From positions 1 to 8,996 of the forward strand of contig PWIY01000066.1 of NCBI GenBank assembly GCA_003560215.1: DNA of 8,996 nt. Reading direction: 5' to 3'. Source of the DNA: Bacteroidales bacterium (GTDB taxonomy: Bacteria > Bacteroidota > Bacteroidia > Bacteroidales > UBA7960). This document shows, in pieces, positions 1 through 6,815 of the stretch. Under the pieces are notes generated by a model. The model saw only the letters and a program-made list of their open reading frames with translations. It had not been told where the DNA came from and did no database searches. Both the position numbers and the translations under genes were made by a program. Numbering within the stretch: position 1 is the first letter of the stretch; the number at the start of each line of letters is the position of its first letter.

Positions 1-662
1 AGTTTTTCATGCCGGAACAGAACAACACCATGGTTTACCTGCCACTGAAGCAGGCCCAATACTTTTTTGCTGCACCGGACCGGCTGACCAACCTGATCAT
101 CATGACTGAAGATGAAGATATCGTACCGGAGCTGGCTCGAAACCTTGAAAACAACCTGGATCCGGAGTGGTACACGGTAAAAACCTGGGAGGAACTGATG
201 CCTGATAAACTGGCTGCTTTTGAAGCACGTGAAGCACAGGTAGCCATCTTTGCCTGGGTGCTCTACATTGTTGTGGGGTTTGGCATTTTTGGCACCATCA
301 TGACCATGCTGTTCGAACGACTCCGCGAATTTGGCATATTGCTGTCAATCGGGCTGAAACGGCTGCAGCTGGCAGCGATATGCATGATAGAAACACTGAT
401 CATAAGCTTTTTGGGGGTGTTCGCTGGAGTAACTGCAGGTTTTCTGATCGTTTTGAGGCTTCACCTCAACCCGGTCCGGTTGGGAGATGAGCTGGGGGAT
501 ATCATGATCGACATGGGTTTTGAACCCGTTTTCTCCTTTTCCATTGCCCCGGATATTTTCCTTTACCAGGGAATGGTAATCTTTTTTATCGCATTGATCG
601 TAGGGCTCTACCCTGTGACCAGGGTTCTGCGCATGAACATGGTGCATGCATCCCGGAATTAA
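1..662 (+). CDS. ABC transporter permease, FtsX/MacB type (permease A), 5'-partial
   Basis: This is the C-terminal part of an inner-membrane ABC permease. The frame is open to the window edge (codons from position 3), and the ATG at 9 is not the start: the paralogue at 2788-4014 aligns from its residue about 193 (PEPNNTKVYLPL against PEQNNTMVYLPL here), so about 190 residues lie upstream. Visible are the end of the periplasmic domain, a first membrane segment (AIFAWVLYIVVGFGIFGTIM), the cytoplasmic coupling stretch ERLREFGILLSIGLKR typical of FtsX-domain permeases, and two further membrane segments ending at GLYPVTRVLRMNMVHASRN. By eye more than half of the residues match permease D over the coupling region. 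It lies 57 bp before permease B, mirroring the D-E order, so A and B probably form a heterodimer. The family is confident; the substrate is unknown. Confidence 0.93.
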   Translation, partial: FFMPEQNNTMVYLPLKQAQYFFAAPDRLTNLIIMTEDEDIVPELARNLENNLDPEWYTVKTWEELMPDKLAAFEAREAQVAIFAWVLYIVVGFGIFGTIMTMLFERLREFGILLSIGLKRLQLAAICMIETLIISFLGVFAGVTAGFLIVLRLHLNPVRLGDELGDIMIDMGFEPVFSFSIAPDIFLYQGMVIFFIALIVGLYPVTRVLRMNMVHASRN

Positions 663-663
663 T

Positions 664-677
664 GACCGAAACCGGTC
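664..677 (+). repeat. Short intergenic hairpin (GACCG-AAAC-CGGTC)
   Basis: A perfect 5-bp stem with an AAAC loop begins one base after the stop codon of permease A. It is followed by AACCA and then the A/C-rich leader of the next gene. There is no T-tract, so it is not an intrinsic terminator. The layout (small GC stem, then an AACCA-like linker) matches the hairpin array at 1954-2072, so I group it with that family. Confidence 0.5.
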
Positions 678-719
678 AACCAAAGGCAACGGTCAACAAA
701 CAACAAAAAAACAGTCATT

Positions 720-1943
720 ATGATGTTAATAAAAATCAGCTGGAGAAATATCTGGCGAAACAGCGCCCGAAGCCTGGTCATCATCGTTGCCATTGTGCTC
801 GGGGTACTGGGAGGCAACTTTTCCGCCGCGATCCGCCTCGGGGTGGAGCGACAGAATTTCAGGGAAACGGTGGAGCACCAGGTTTCACACATCCAGTTGC
901 ATCATCCCGATTTTATCGCCAATCCGGAAGCCCATTACCGCATTGAAGACGGATCAAAAGTTGCAGGAGACATTTCAGAACTCCCGGAGGTAGCTCATGT
1001 TTCACCCCGCATTGTTTTTGAAGGGATGGCTGCCTCAGCCAATATGAATGCGGGGGTGCGGATCAAGGGGGTGGATCCTGAAGCGGAAACGGCTGCCACA
1101 GACCTCGGACACCTGATCACCGACGGCAGTTACTTCGAAGAAACAGGGCGGTTGCCCTCAGTCATTATCGGAAAAGAACTTGCAGAAGAACTGAATACAG
1201 AGGTCGGATCACGGATCGTACTGACCTTTCAGGATATATCCGGAGAAATGGTGAGTGCCTCTTTCCGTATCGAGGGGCTCTATGAAGTAACCTCCACAGC
1301 TTTTGAAAAGCGAAACCTTTTTGTCAGGAAAGTGGATATTGAAGAATTGATCGGTAAGCCGGAAGTGATCACTGAAATTGCCGTGGTTTTGCATGATGTG
1401 GATACGTATCGTGAAGTAGCAGAACATTTGCAGGAAAGCTACCCCGGCACCTCCGTGCGCCACTGGGCCGACATGCAACCTTCCCTGTATTATTCCCTGG
1501 AGTTCCTCAACCAAAATCTGATCTGGATCGTCGGGCTGATCATCCTGGGGGTATCATTCGGGTTGCTCAACACCATTCTGATGTCGGTGCTTGAGCGGGT
1601 CAGGGAATTGGGCATCCTGATGGCAATCGGCATGAAAAAAACCAAAGTGTTCGGAATGATCGTGCTGGAAACCACCATGCTGGCGATCATCGGAGGAGTT
1701 GCCGGACTGGGTGTTTCCTGGGGAATGATCCGCTACCTCAATCAAAGGGGAATGGACATCAGTGGTTTTGGAGGAGAAGGGATGGGTGATTTTGGCTATG
1801 CATCTGTGATTCATCCGGAACTCGACCCGGGATTCTATTTTGAGGTGGCAGTGGTGATCGTGGCTTTTGCCATACTGGCCGCCTGTTATCCGGCCTGGAA
1901 AGCCATTCGCTTTGTCCCGGCCGAAGCTGTAAGAGAAGAATAA
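720..1943 (+). CDS. ABC transporter permease, FtsX/MacB type (permease B)
   Basis: This is a full-length 407-aa inner-membrane permease of the MacB/LolC/FtsX fold. An amphipathic N-terminus with WRNIWRN leads into membrane segment 1 (residues about 17-37). A periplasmic domain of about 225 residues follows, then segment 2 (267-289), the coupling stretch ERVRELGILMAIGMKK (292-307), segment 3 (311-338), segment 4 (373-391) and the terminal motif YPAWKAIRFVPAEAVREE. This one-plus-three topology with a large periplasmic domain is that of mechanotransmission transporters, which work on periplasmic or membrane-embedded substrates. The start is ATG 720 or the adjacent ATG 723; no Shine-Dalgarno is visible, only an A/C-rich leader. 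It is a clear paralogue of permease E (shared segments include SHIQ.HHPDF and GSRIVLTFQDI.GE). It lies between permease A and the ATPase and probably pairs with A. The substrate is not predictable. Confidence 0.95.
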   Translation: MMLIKISWRNIWRNSARSLVIIVAIVLGVLGGNFSAAIRLGVERQNFRETVEHQVSHIQLHHPDFIANPEAHYRIEDGSKVAGDISELPEVAHVSPRIVFEGMAASANMNAGVRIKGVDPEAETAATDLGHLITDGSYFEETGRLPSVIIGKELAEELNTEVGSRIVLTFQDISGEMVSASFRIEGLYEVTSTAFEKRNLFVRKVDIEELIGKPEVITEIAVVLHDVDTYREVAEHLQESYPGTSVRHWADMQPSLYYSLEFLNQNLIWIVGLIILGVSFGLLNTILMSVLERVRELGILMAIGMKKTKVFGMIVLETTMLAIIGGVAGLGVSWGMIRYLNQRGMDISGFGGEGMGDFGYASVIHPELDPGFYFEVAVVIVAFAILAACYPAWKAIRFVPAEAVREE

Positions 1944-1953
1944 CAATCGATTT

Positions 1954-2072
1954 GGGGCGCGAAGCCCCGTTAACCAGAGGGCTCGCAGGCCCGACAAACC
2001 AAGGGGTGCGAAGCACCGTCAAACCATCAGGCGCATAAGCACCGTAATAAGCAACCATCGTGGCATGGCCAC
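1954..2072 (+). repeat. Tandem array of five short hairpins with different stems
   Basis: The 146-bp spacer between permease B and the ATPase contains five consecutive small inverted repeats. H1 1954-1968 (GGGGC-GCGAA-GCCCC), H2 1979-1992 (GGGCT-CGCA-GGCCC with one T-G pair), H3 2005-2017 (GGTGC-GAA-GCACC), H4 2030-2043 (GGCGC-ATAA-GCACC with one mismatch) and H5 2060-2072 (GTGGC-ATG-GCCAC). They start 25, 26, 25 and 30 nt apart and are joined by AT-rich linkers containing AACCA or AAACC. The stems differ in sequence but pair with themselves, as expected if structure is maintained. None has a T-tract. H5 ends 17 nt before the ATPase start codon. The function is unknown; mRNA stabilisation, translational control and a mobile palindromic repeat are all possible. 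Confidence 0.7.
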
Positions 2073-2089
2073 CATTAAATAAGAAACCA

Positions 2090-2785
2090 ATGAAAACTGT
2101 AATCAAAACCCAGGGCTTGTCAAAAACTTACACAAACACCGCTGTTCCGGTGGAAGCCCTGAAAGACATCAGTCTGGAGTTCAAAGAAGGAGAATTTACT
2201 GCCATCGTGGGTCCGTCGGGAAGCGGAAAGACCACCTTCCTGAATGTGATCGGCGGGCTGGACAAACCGACAAAAGGCAATGTGATCATTGACGATGTAG
2301 ACATTGCATCGATGAAAGAAAGCCAGCTTTTCGATTTCCGGCTGAAACACATTGGATTTGTTTTCCAGGCCTACAACCTGATCCCGGTACTTACCGCAAC
2401 CGAAAATGTTTCCTTTATTATGCTGTTGCAAAAAAGGCCAAAAGAGGAGATGAACAAAAGGGCCAAAGAAATGCTGGAGCAGGTTGGGCTGGGCGACAAA
2501 CTGGATGTAAGGCCCAACAAACTCTCAGGGGGGCAGCAACAGCGGGTAGCCGTGGCCAGGGCACTGGCCTCCAGACCGGATTTCGTGCTGGCCGATGAGC
2601 CCACTGCCAACCTGGATACCGAATCGGCATTCAACCTGCTTGACATCATGGCCCGCCTGAACAGGGAAGAGAACATCACACTGATCTTTTCCACCCACGA
2701 TCAGCGGGTAATCGACAGGGCCCGTCGCGTAATTAAACTCGTTGACGGTGCGGTTGACAAAGACGAAACCTTTGACAGAGACTGA
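2090..2785 (+). CDS. ABC transporter ATP-binding protein, LolD/MacB type
   Basis: This cytoplasmic ATPase drives the neighbouring permeases. All ABC motifs are intact in the 231-aa product: Walker A GPSGSGKTT (residues 41-49), Q-loop Gln93 in FVFQAYNLIPVLTATENV, signature LSGGQQQR (145-152), Walker B FVLADEP with D169 and E170, D-loop NLD (174-176) and switch His203. Length and the Q-loop sequence fit the LolD/MacB subfamily of MacB/FtsX-type transporters. I chose ATG 2090 because family members begin within about 15 residues of the first strand. A GTG at 2060 would add ten residues (MAWPPLNKKP), but it falls on the first base of hairpin H5. The stop is two bases before the ATG of permease D, so translation of the two is probably coupled. 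It is the only ATPase in the window and may serve both permease pairs. Confidence 0.96.
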   Translation: MKTVIKTQGLSKTYTNTAVPVEALKDISLEFKEGEFTAIVGPSGSGKTTFLNVIGGLDKPTKGNVIIDDVDIASMKESQLFDFRLKHIGFVFQAYNLIPVLTATENVSFIMLLQKRPKEEMNKRAKEMLEQVGLGDKLDVRPNKLSGGQQQRVAVARALASRPDFVLADEPTANLDTESAFNLLDIMARLNREENITLIFSTHDQRVIDRARRVIKLVDGAVDKDETFDRD

Positions 2786-2787
2786 CT

Positions 2788-4014
2788 ATGCCAATCCTGT
2801 TCACATTTGCCTGGCGGAACCTGTGGCGGAACCGCCGCCGCACCCTGATCACAGTGAGCTCGGTACTATTTACATACCTGCTGGCCGTGGCCCTGCTTTC
2901 TTTCATGGGCGGGTTTCAGCAGCAAATGACCGAGTCGCTGATCCGGCAGGAAACCGGATACCTCCAGATTCAGGATGCCTTGTATCTGGATGAACCTTCC
3001 ATGGATCACATTTTTGATCACGGTGAAGAGGTCAGTGATGTGCTTGAGCAATTCGGGGATAAAATCGATGTTACAGTGCCGCGGATCCGGGGGTTTTCCC
3101 TGGCAGCGAAAGGCATGACCACCCGCCCCGCAATGGTGGCCGGAATTGTCCCCGAAAAGGAGGATAAACTGAGAGAGATTTCCAGTCATGTAACCAAAGG
3201 AAAAATGTTCAGCCCGGGTGATGATTTTGCCGTTGTGGCAGCCGGGCTGGCAGACCTGCTGGATATTTCAGTGGGCGACACCCTGGTTTTGATCGGGCAG
3301 GGATTTCAGGCCGTCAGTGCCACTGGAAAATTTCAGGTGGGCGGCATCGTTGAGCTGAATCTGCCGGAGCCGAACAATACCAAAGTCTACCTGCCCCTGG
3401 AACGGGCTCAGTGGTATTTTGATGCCGGCAACAGACTGACCAACCTGCTGATCATGCCCCATGACACAAAACGAATCAGTCAGCTGGCAACAGAAATGGA
3501 AGAAAACCTTGACCGGGAGTGGTATGCCGTTCGTACATGGAAGGAAATTGTTCCGGACATGGTGGAGCTGATGGAAATGCAGCGGCTGGTTTACAGCCTG
3601 ATCACCTGGGTATTTTACATCATTGTCGGATTCGGTATTTTCGGCACCATCCTGACCATGCTCTATGAGCGGATGCGGGAGTTTGGCATCCTGCTTTCCC
3701 TTGGGATGAAACGCCGTAAGCTGGCCCTTGTTACCCTTGCTGAAACGGTCAGCATCGGACTGATGGGAGTGGCAGCCGGAATCGTTGCCGGCATACCGCT
3801 GATCCTGATTTTGATTCGCTTCCCCATCAGGTTTTCCGGCGAAATGGCCGCTTATATGCACGATTTCGGTATGGAAGCAGTATTCACTTTTTCAATGAGC
3901 CCGGGGCTGTTTATCAATCAGGGCTTTATTGTATTCGGGATCACCCTGTTGATAGGGGTATATTCCATGCGAAAAATATTTGCCATGAATGTGCTGGATG
4001 CAGCCAGAAGTTAA
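2788..4014 (+). CDS. ABC transporter permease, FtsX/MacB type (permease D)
   Basis: This is a full-length 408-aa inner-membrane permease. The N-terminus FAWRNLWRNRRRTL precedes membrane segment 1 (residues about 20-40). A periplasmic domain (about 42-265) follows, then segment 2 (270-291), the coupling stretch ERMREFGILLSLGMKRR (294-310), segment 3 (312-343) and a last segment (about 375-393). It is the paralogue of the partial permease A, with shared stretches such as VGFGIFGTI and REFGILLS. One difference is that the Tyr-Pro usually found after the last membrane segment (kept in A, B and E) is YS here (VYSMRKIF, 392-398). The ATG follows the ATPase stop by two bases, so it is translated with the ATPase. 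It probably pairs with permease E. The substrate is unknown. Confidence 0.95.
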   Translation: MPILFTFAWRNLWRNRRRTLITVSSVLFTYLLAVALLSFMGGFQQQMTESLIRQETGYLQIQDALYLDEPSMDHIFDHGEEVSDVLEQFGDKIDVTVPRIRGFSLAAKGMTTRPAMVAGIVPEKEDKLREISSHVTKGKMFSPGDDFAVVAAGLADLLDISVGDTLVLIGQGFQAVSATGKFQVGGIVELNLPEPNNTKVYLPLERAQWYFDAGNRLTNLLIMPHDTKRISQLATEMEENLDREWYAVRTWKEIVPDMVELMEMQRLVYSLITWVFYIIVGFGIFGTILTMLYERMREFGILLSLGMKRRKLALVTLAETVSIGLMGVAAGIVAGIPLILILIRFPIRFSGEMAAYMHDFGMEAVFTFSMSPGLFINQGFIVFGITLLIGVYSMRKIFAMNVLDAARS

Positions 4015-4102
4015 AGCCTCCGGCAGTCCGGGCCGGGTGCAGACTTTCGCATTGCTCCGGATATGCAGGAGAGTTACATAAAACAGAGAACAAACAACCA
4101 AG

Positions 4103-5329
4103 ATGTGGATACTTTTTAAAATAGCCTGGCGAAACATCTGGCGGAACAAAAAACGCAGCATGGTGATCATGGTGGCCATCGCCCTGGGGTTAACCGGTGG
4201 AAATTTCCTGTCGGCAGCTTACATGGGTCTGATGAATCAAACCGTTGAAGAAAGCATTGAAAAACAACTTTCTCACATCCAGATACACCACCCGGATTTT
4301 GTCGCCGACCGGGAAGCGCGGCACCGGATTCCGCAGGGCCGGGAAATTGCCCGGGACCTGAGGGAAAATACAGCCATCCGGTCGGTGGCAGAAAGGACAA
4401 GCATCGATGGCATGGTGGCTTCACCCCATCTTACTGCAGGGGTCCGGATAACCGGCGTCAACCCTGATCAGGAAAGGACAACCACCCGGTTTGATGAACA
4501 GATTGAAGAAGGGAGCTATTTTGGGGAAGAAGGGCGTTTGCCCGAAATTGTGATTGGCAGGGAGCTTGCCGGGGAGTTGCAAAGCGAAACCGGATCCCGG
4601 ATTGTTTTGACCTTCCAGGACATCAACGGAGAACTGATTCATGCCTCATTCCGGGTCACAGGCATATTCCGGGCCACCGCCACCGCATACGAAAAAGGGG
4701 TGGTATTTGTCCGGGCATCCGACCTCAATGAACTCATCGGCTACAGTGAAACCGTCACGGAAATAGCCATTTTACTGCAACGCGAAGATCAGCTGAAATT
4801 CATCTCGGAAGACCTGAGCGGCGAATACCCGGATTTAAAAGTACGAACCTGGAAAGAACTGGCTCCCGACCTAAAATTTGTTGTGGAGATCACAGAACAA
4901 AGCCTGTTGATGATCACCGCAATCATTTTGCTGGGTGTGGCCTTCGGCATTCTGAATACCATCCTGATGTCAGTTATGGAACGCACACGTGAACTGGGGA
5001 TGCTGATGTCGATCGGGATGAAGCGGGCCAGGGTCTTTTTTATGGTGATCCTGGAAACTGTACTGCTTTCACTCACCGGTGGCGTGGCCGGACTGGCCGC
5101 TTCATTTGTGCTGATCAGCCTGTTGCATCAACGCGGAATTGACCTTACTGTAATTGGTGGAGAAGCCCTGCGCGATTTTGGTTTCTCTCCGTTCATATAC
5201 CCCGAGCTCGATGCACTGTTTTATCTTAAAGTCACAGCCATGGTCGTCGGGTTTGCCATACTGGCCGCCATTTACCCGGCCAGGAAAGCCACCAGATTAG
5301 AACCCGCCAACGCCGTCCGCCATGAATAA
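4103..5329 (+). CDS. ABC transporter permease, FtsX/MacB type (permease E)
   Basis: This is a full-length 408-aa permease and the paralogue of B. The N-terminus ILFKIAWRNIWRNKKRS leads into membrane segment 1 (residues about 18-38). The periplasmic domain (about 40-262) includes SHIQIHHPDF and GSRIVLTFQDINGE, both shared with B. Then come segment 2 (268-290), the coupling stretch ERTRELGMLMSIGMKR (293-308), segment 3 (311-340), segment 4 (373-391) and the closing YPARKATRLEPANAVRHE. The ATG at 4103 is preceded by AACAAACAACCAAG, an A/C-rich leader with no Shine-Dalgarno. The 88-bp spacer after permease D has GC-rich patches but no clean terminator, so transcription probably continues from D. 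The final codons lie inside the first copy of a 72-bp direct repeat. With D it forms the second permease pair of the locus. Confidence 0.95.
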   Translation: MWILFKIAWRNIWRNKKRSMVIMVAIALGLTGGNFLSAAYMGLMNQTVEESIEKQLSHIQIHHPDFVADREARHRIPQGREIARDLRENTAIRSVAERTSIDGMVASPHLTAGVRITGVNPDQERTTTRFDEQIEEGSYFGEEGRLPEIVIGRELAGELQSETGSRIVLTFQDINGELIHASFRVTGIFRATATAYEKGVVFVRASDLNELIGYSETVTEIAILLQREDQLKFISEDLSGEYPDLKVRTWKELAPDLKFVVEITEQSLLMITAIILLGVAFGILNTILMSVMERTRELGMLMSIGMKRARVFFMVILETVLLSLTGGVAGLAASFVLISLLHQRGIDLTVIGGEALRDFGFSPFIYPELDALFYLKVTAMVVGFAILAAIYPARKATRLEPANAVRHE

Positions 5330-5482
5330 CCAACAATTAACAACCTCTCAGGCCATCTGCCGGACCACCGGCAGCTTACCCTGCATCCGTGCCATGAATA
5401 ACCAACAACCAACAACCTCTCAGGCCATTGACCAACCCCCAGGCAGCTTACCCAACACGCTGCCCATGAGAACCAACAACCG
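5320..5482 (+). repeat. 72-bp direct repeat, about 2.3 copies
   Basis: Copies start at 5320, 5392 and 5464 (the last is partial), each beginning CCATGA and continuing into AACCAACAA-like sequence. The two full copies share CCATGAATAACCAACAA, ACAACCTCTCAGGCCAT and GGCAGCTTACCC and differ mainly in the middle and at the end. Copy 1 overlaps the last codons and stop of permease E. Copy 1 also contains a perfect 7-bp hairpin (CTGCCGG-ACCA-CCGGCAG, 5357-5374), whose pairing is lost in copy 2. The unit length is a multiple of three, which leaves a 59-codon frame open from 5322 to 5501. The repeat fills nearly all of the spacer before the outer-membrane protein gene. Confidence 0.85.
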
Positions 5483-5497
5483 AAAAAACATACAACC

Positions 5498-6661
5498 ATG
5501 AAATACCTGATTGCCATATTCATCCTGACCACATTCACCACCCACAGTCTCATCGCCCAGCCTTTCGGCAATGACTCACCTGTCAGGCTCCGCGGATATA
5601 TACGTGCCATGCCCGGCATGCAGCTGGACAACGATTTCTCCAACCCCGCAATCAATGGCCTGATCCACAACCGCCTTAACTTCAGGTGGGACATTGCAGA
5701 TGCAGTAGATCTTCGCATCGAAGGACGCAACCGTTTGATGTACAACGAAATGTATGAGTCAATCCCGGGGATTGAAGATTTCTTTGACCAGGATGACGGA
5801 TTGATCGACATGTCATGGGTGTGGTTGTCGGGCGACCGCTGGATCGGCCATACAGAAATTGACCGCCTCTACCTGAACTGGAGCAGTGAAAACTGGCGGA
5901 TCAGAACAGGCCGTCAGCGGGTCAACTGGGGCATCAACCTGGTATCCAACACCAATGACCTGTTCAACACCTATTCCTTTTTCGACTTCGATTATGAAGA
6001 GCGCCCCGGGGCAGATGCCGTGAGGGTGCAACATTACATCAGCCATCTGTCGAGCATCGAGGTTGCCGTCAGTCCGGCAAAAGATGCAGAAGATATGGTT
6101 GCCGCGACCAAATACGTCTTCAATACCAGAGGTTACGACATTCAGGGCATTGCAGGATACTTCAGAAACCGGCTGGCTTTGGGCGGCGGATGGGCCGGCC
6201 AGATTGGCGAAGCCGGTTTTAAAGGCGAGGCCACATGGTTCTATGACCTGGATGAGCAGGAAGGGATTAGCAGAAGCAATATCGTAGCCGCAGCAGGCTT
6301 TGACCATATGTTTGCAAACGGAACATTCGGTGTGGTAGAAGTTCTTTACAATGGCGGCTATGAAAGAAGGCCGGGAGAGCCCATACAGGTAACCCAGCCC
6401 CTGAGGCCCGACAACATCATGTTTTCCAAATACGCCATCACCCTGAGTGCCGACCACTCATTCTCTCCAGTTTTCAGGGGAGGGATGGCCGTCATGGCCC
6501 TGCCCGACATTGATGCCGCTTTCTTAATGCCACAATTGAGCTATTCCCTCGCAACCGATCTGGATTTTCAATTTACAGGGCAGGTATTTTTTGGTGGAGA
6601 TGACACAATTTTTGAGGAGGCCGGAGCCGGTTTTTTCACATCATTGAACTATTCTTTCTGA
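5498..6661 (+). CDS. Probable outer-membrane beta-barrel protein with signal peptide
   Basis: The 387-aa product begins with a clear signal peptide (hydrophobic residues 3-19, likely cleavage after LIA, residue 20, leaving Gln21). The mature part is rich in alternating, aromatic beta-strand-like segments (IDRLYLNWSSENWRIRTGR, AITLSADHSFSPVFRGG, LDFQFTGQVFFGG) and ends in Phe (TSLNYSF), as outer-membrane barrels do. The stretch TGRQRVNWGINLVSNTNDLFN (138-158) resembles the GRQ..NWG region I associate with DUF1302/alginate-export-like barrels, but I cannot confirm the family without a profile search. It follows permease E across the 72-bp repeat with no visible terminator, so it may be the outer-membrane partner of the transporter. 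The ATG at 5498 gives an immediate signal peptide and is preceded by an A/C-rich leader. The substrate is unknown. Confidence 0.8.
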   Translation: MKYLIAIFILTTFTTHSLIAQPFGNDSPVRLRGYIRAMPGMQLDNDFSNPAINGLIHNRLNFRWDIADAVDLRIEGRNRLMYNEMYESIPGIEDFFDQDDGLIDMSWVWLSGDRWIGHTEIDRLYLNWSSENWRIRTGRQRVNWGINLVSNTNDLFNTYSFFDFDYEERPGADAVRVQHYISHLSSIEVAVSPAKDAEDMVAATKYVFNTRGYDIQGIAGYFRNRLALGGGWAGQIGEAGFKGEATWFYDLDEQEGISRSNIVAAAGFDHMFANGTFGVVEVLYNGGYERRPGEPIQVTQPLRPDNIMFSKYAITLSADHSFSPVFRGGMAVMALPDIDAAFLMPQLSYSLATDLDFQFTGQVFFGGDDTIFEEAGAGFFTSLNYSF

Positions 6662-6672
6662 AAAACGATTAT

Positions 6673-6801
6673 TTGGTACAATTTATGCGATACCAATCAC
6701 AGGGAAGCTTACCAGCAACCGTTGGTGCTTTGCACAAGTTAACGAACAACCATCGTGGCCAGGCCACGATTAATCAAAAACCGTCAGTGCCGCGCGCTGA
6801 C
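6673..6801 (+). repeat. Intergenic cluster of four short hairpins
   Basis: The spacer after the outer-membrane protein gene holds four inverted repeats. They are 6673-6696 (TTGGTA with TACCAA, 12-nt loop), 6725-6735 (GTGC-TTT-GCAC), 6752-6770 (ATCGTGGCC-A-GGCCACGAT, nearly palindromic) and 6783-6801 (GTCAGTGC-CGC-GCGCTGAC with one T-G pair). The third belongs to a 27-nt module (6747-6773) that matches 2052-2078 at 24 of 27 positions. The linkers again contain AACC. None is followed by a T-tract, so they do not look like terminators. Confidence 0.65.
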
Positions 6802-6815
6802 CACCCGTAAATGAG

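Noticed and set aside
1944..2089. A CRISPR array
   Set aside because: The units are not identical repeats with variable spacers; it is the hairpin stems that vary, and the spacing is too short.
5322..5501. The 59-codon frame through the 72-bp repeat as a real gene
   Set aside because: Its protein is low-complexity (Asn, Gln, Thr, Pro) and wholly made of the repeat, with no domain or signal; kept as a finding, not annotated as a gene.
5272..5811. A 179-codon minus-strand frame across the 72-bp repeat and the start of the outer-membrane protein gene
   Set aside because: It is rich in Trp, Cys and Ser, repeats only because the DNA repeats, and lies opposite two well-supported genes.
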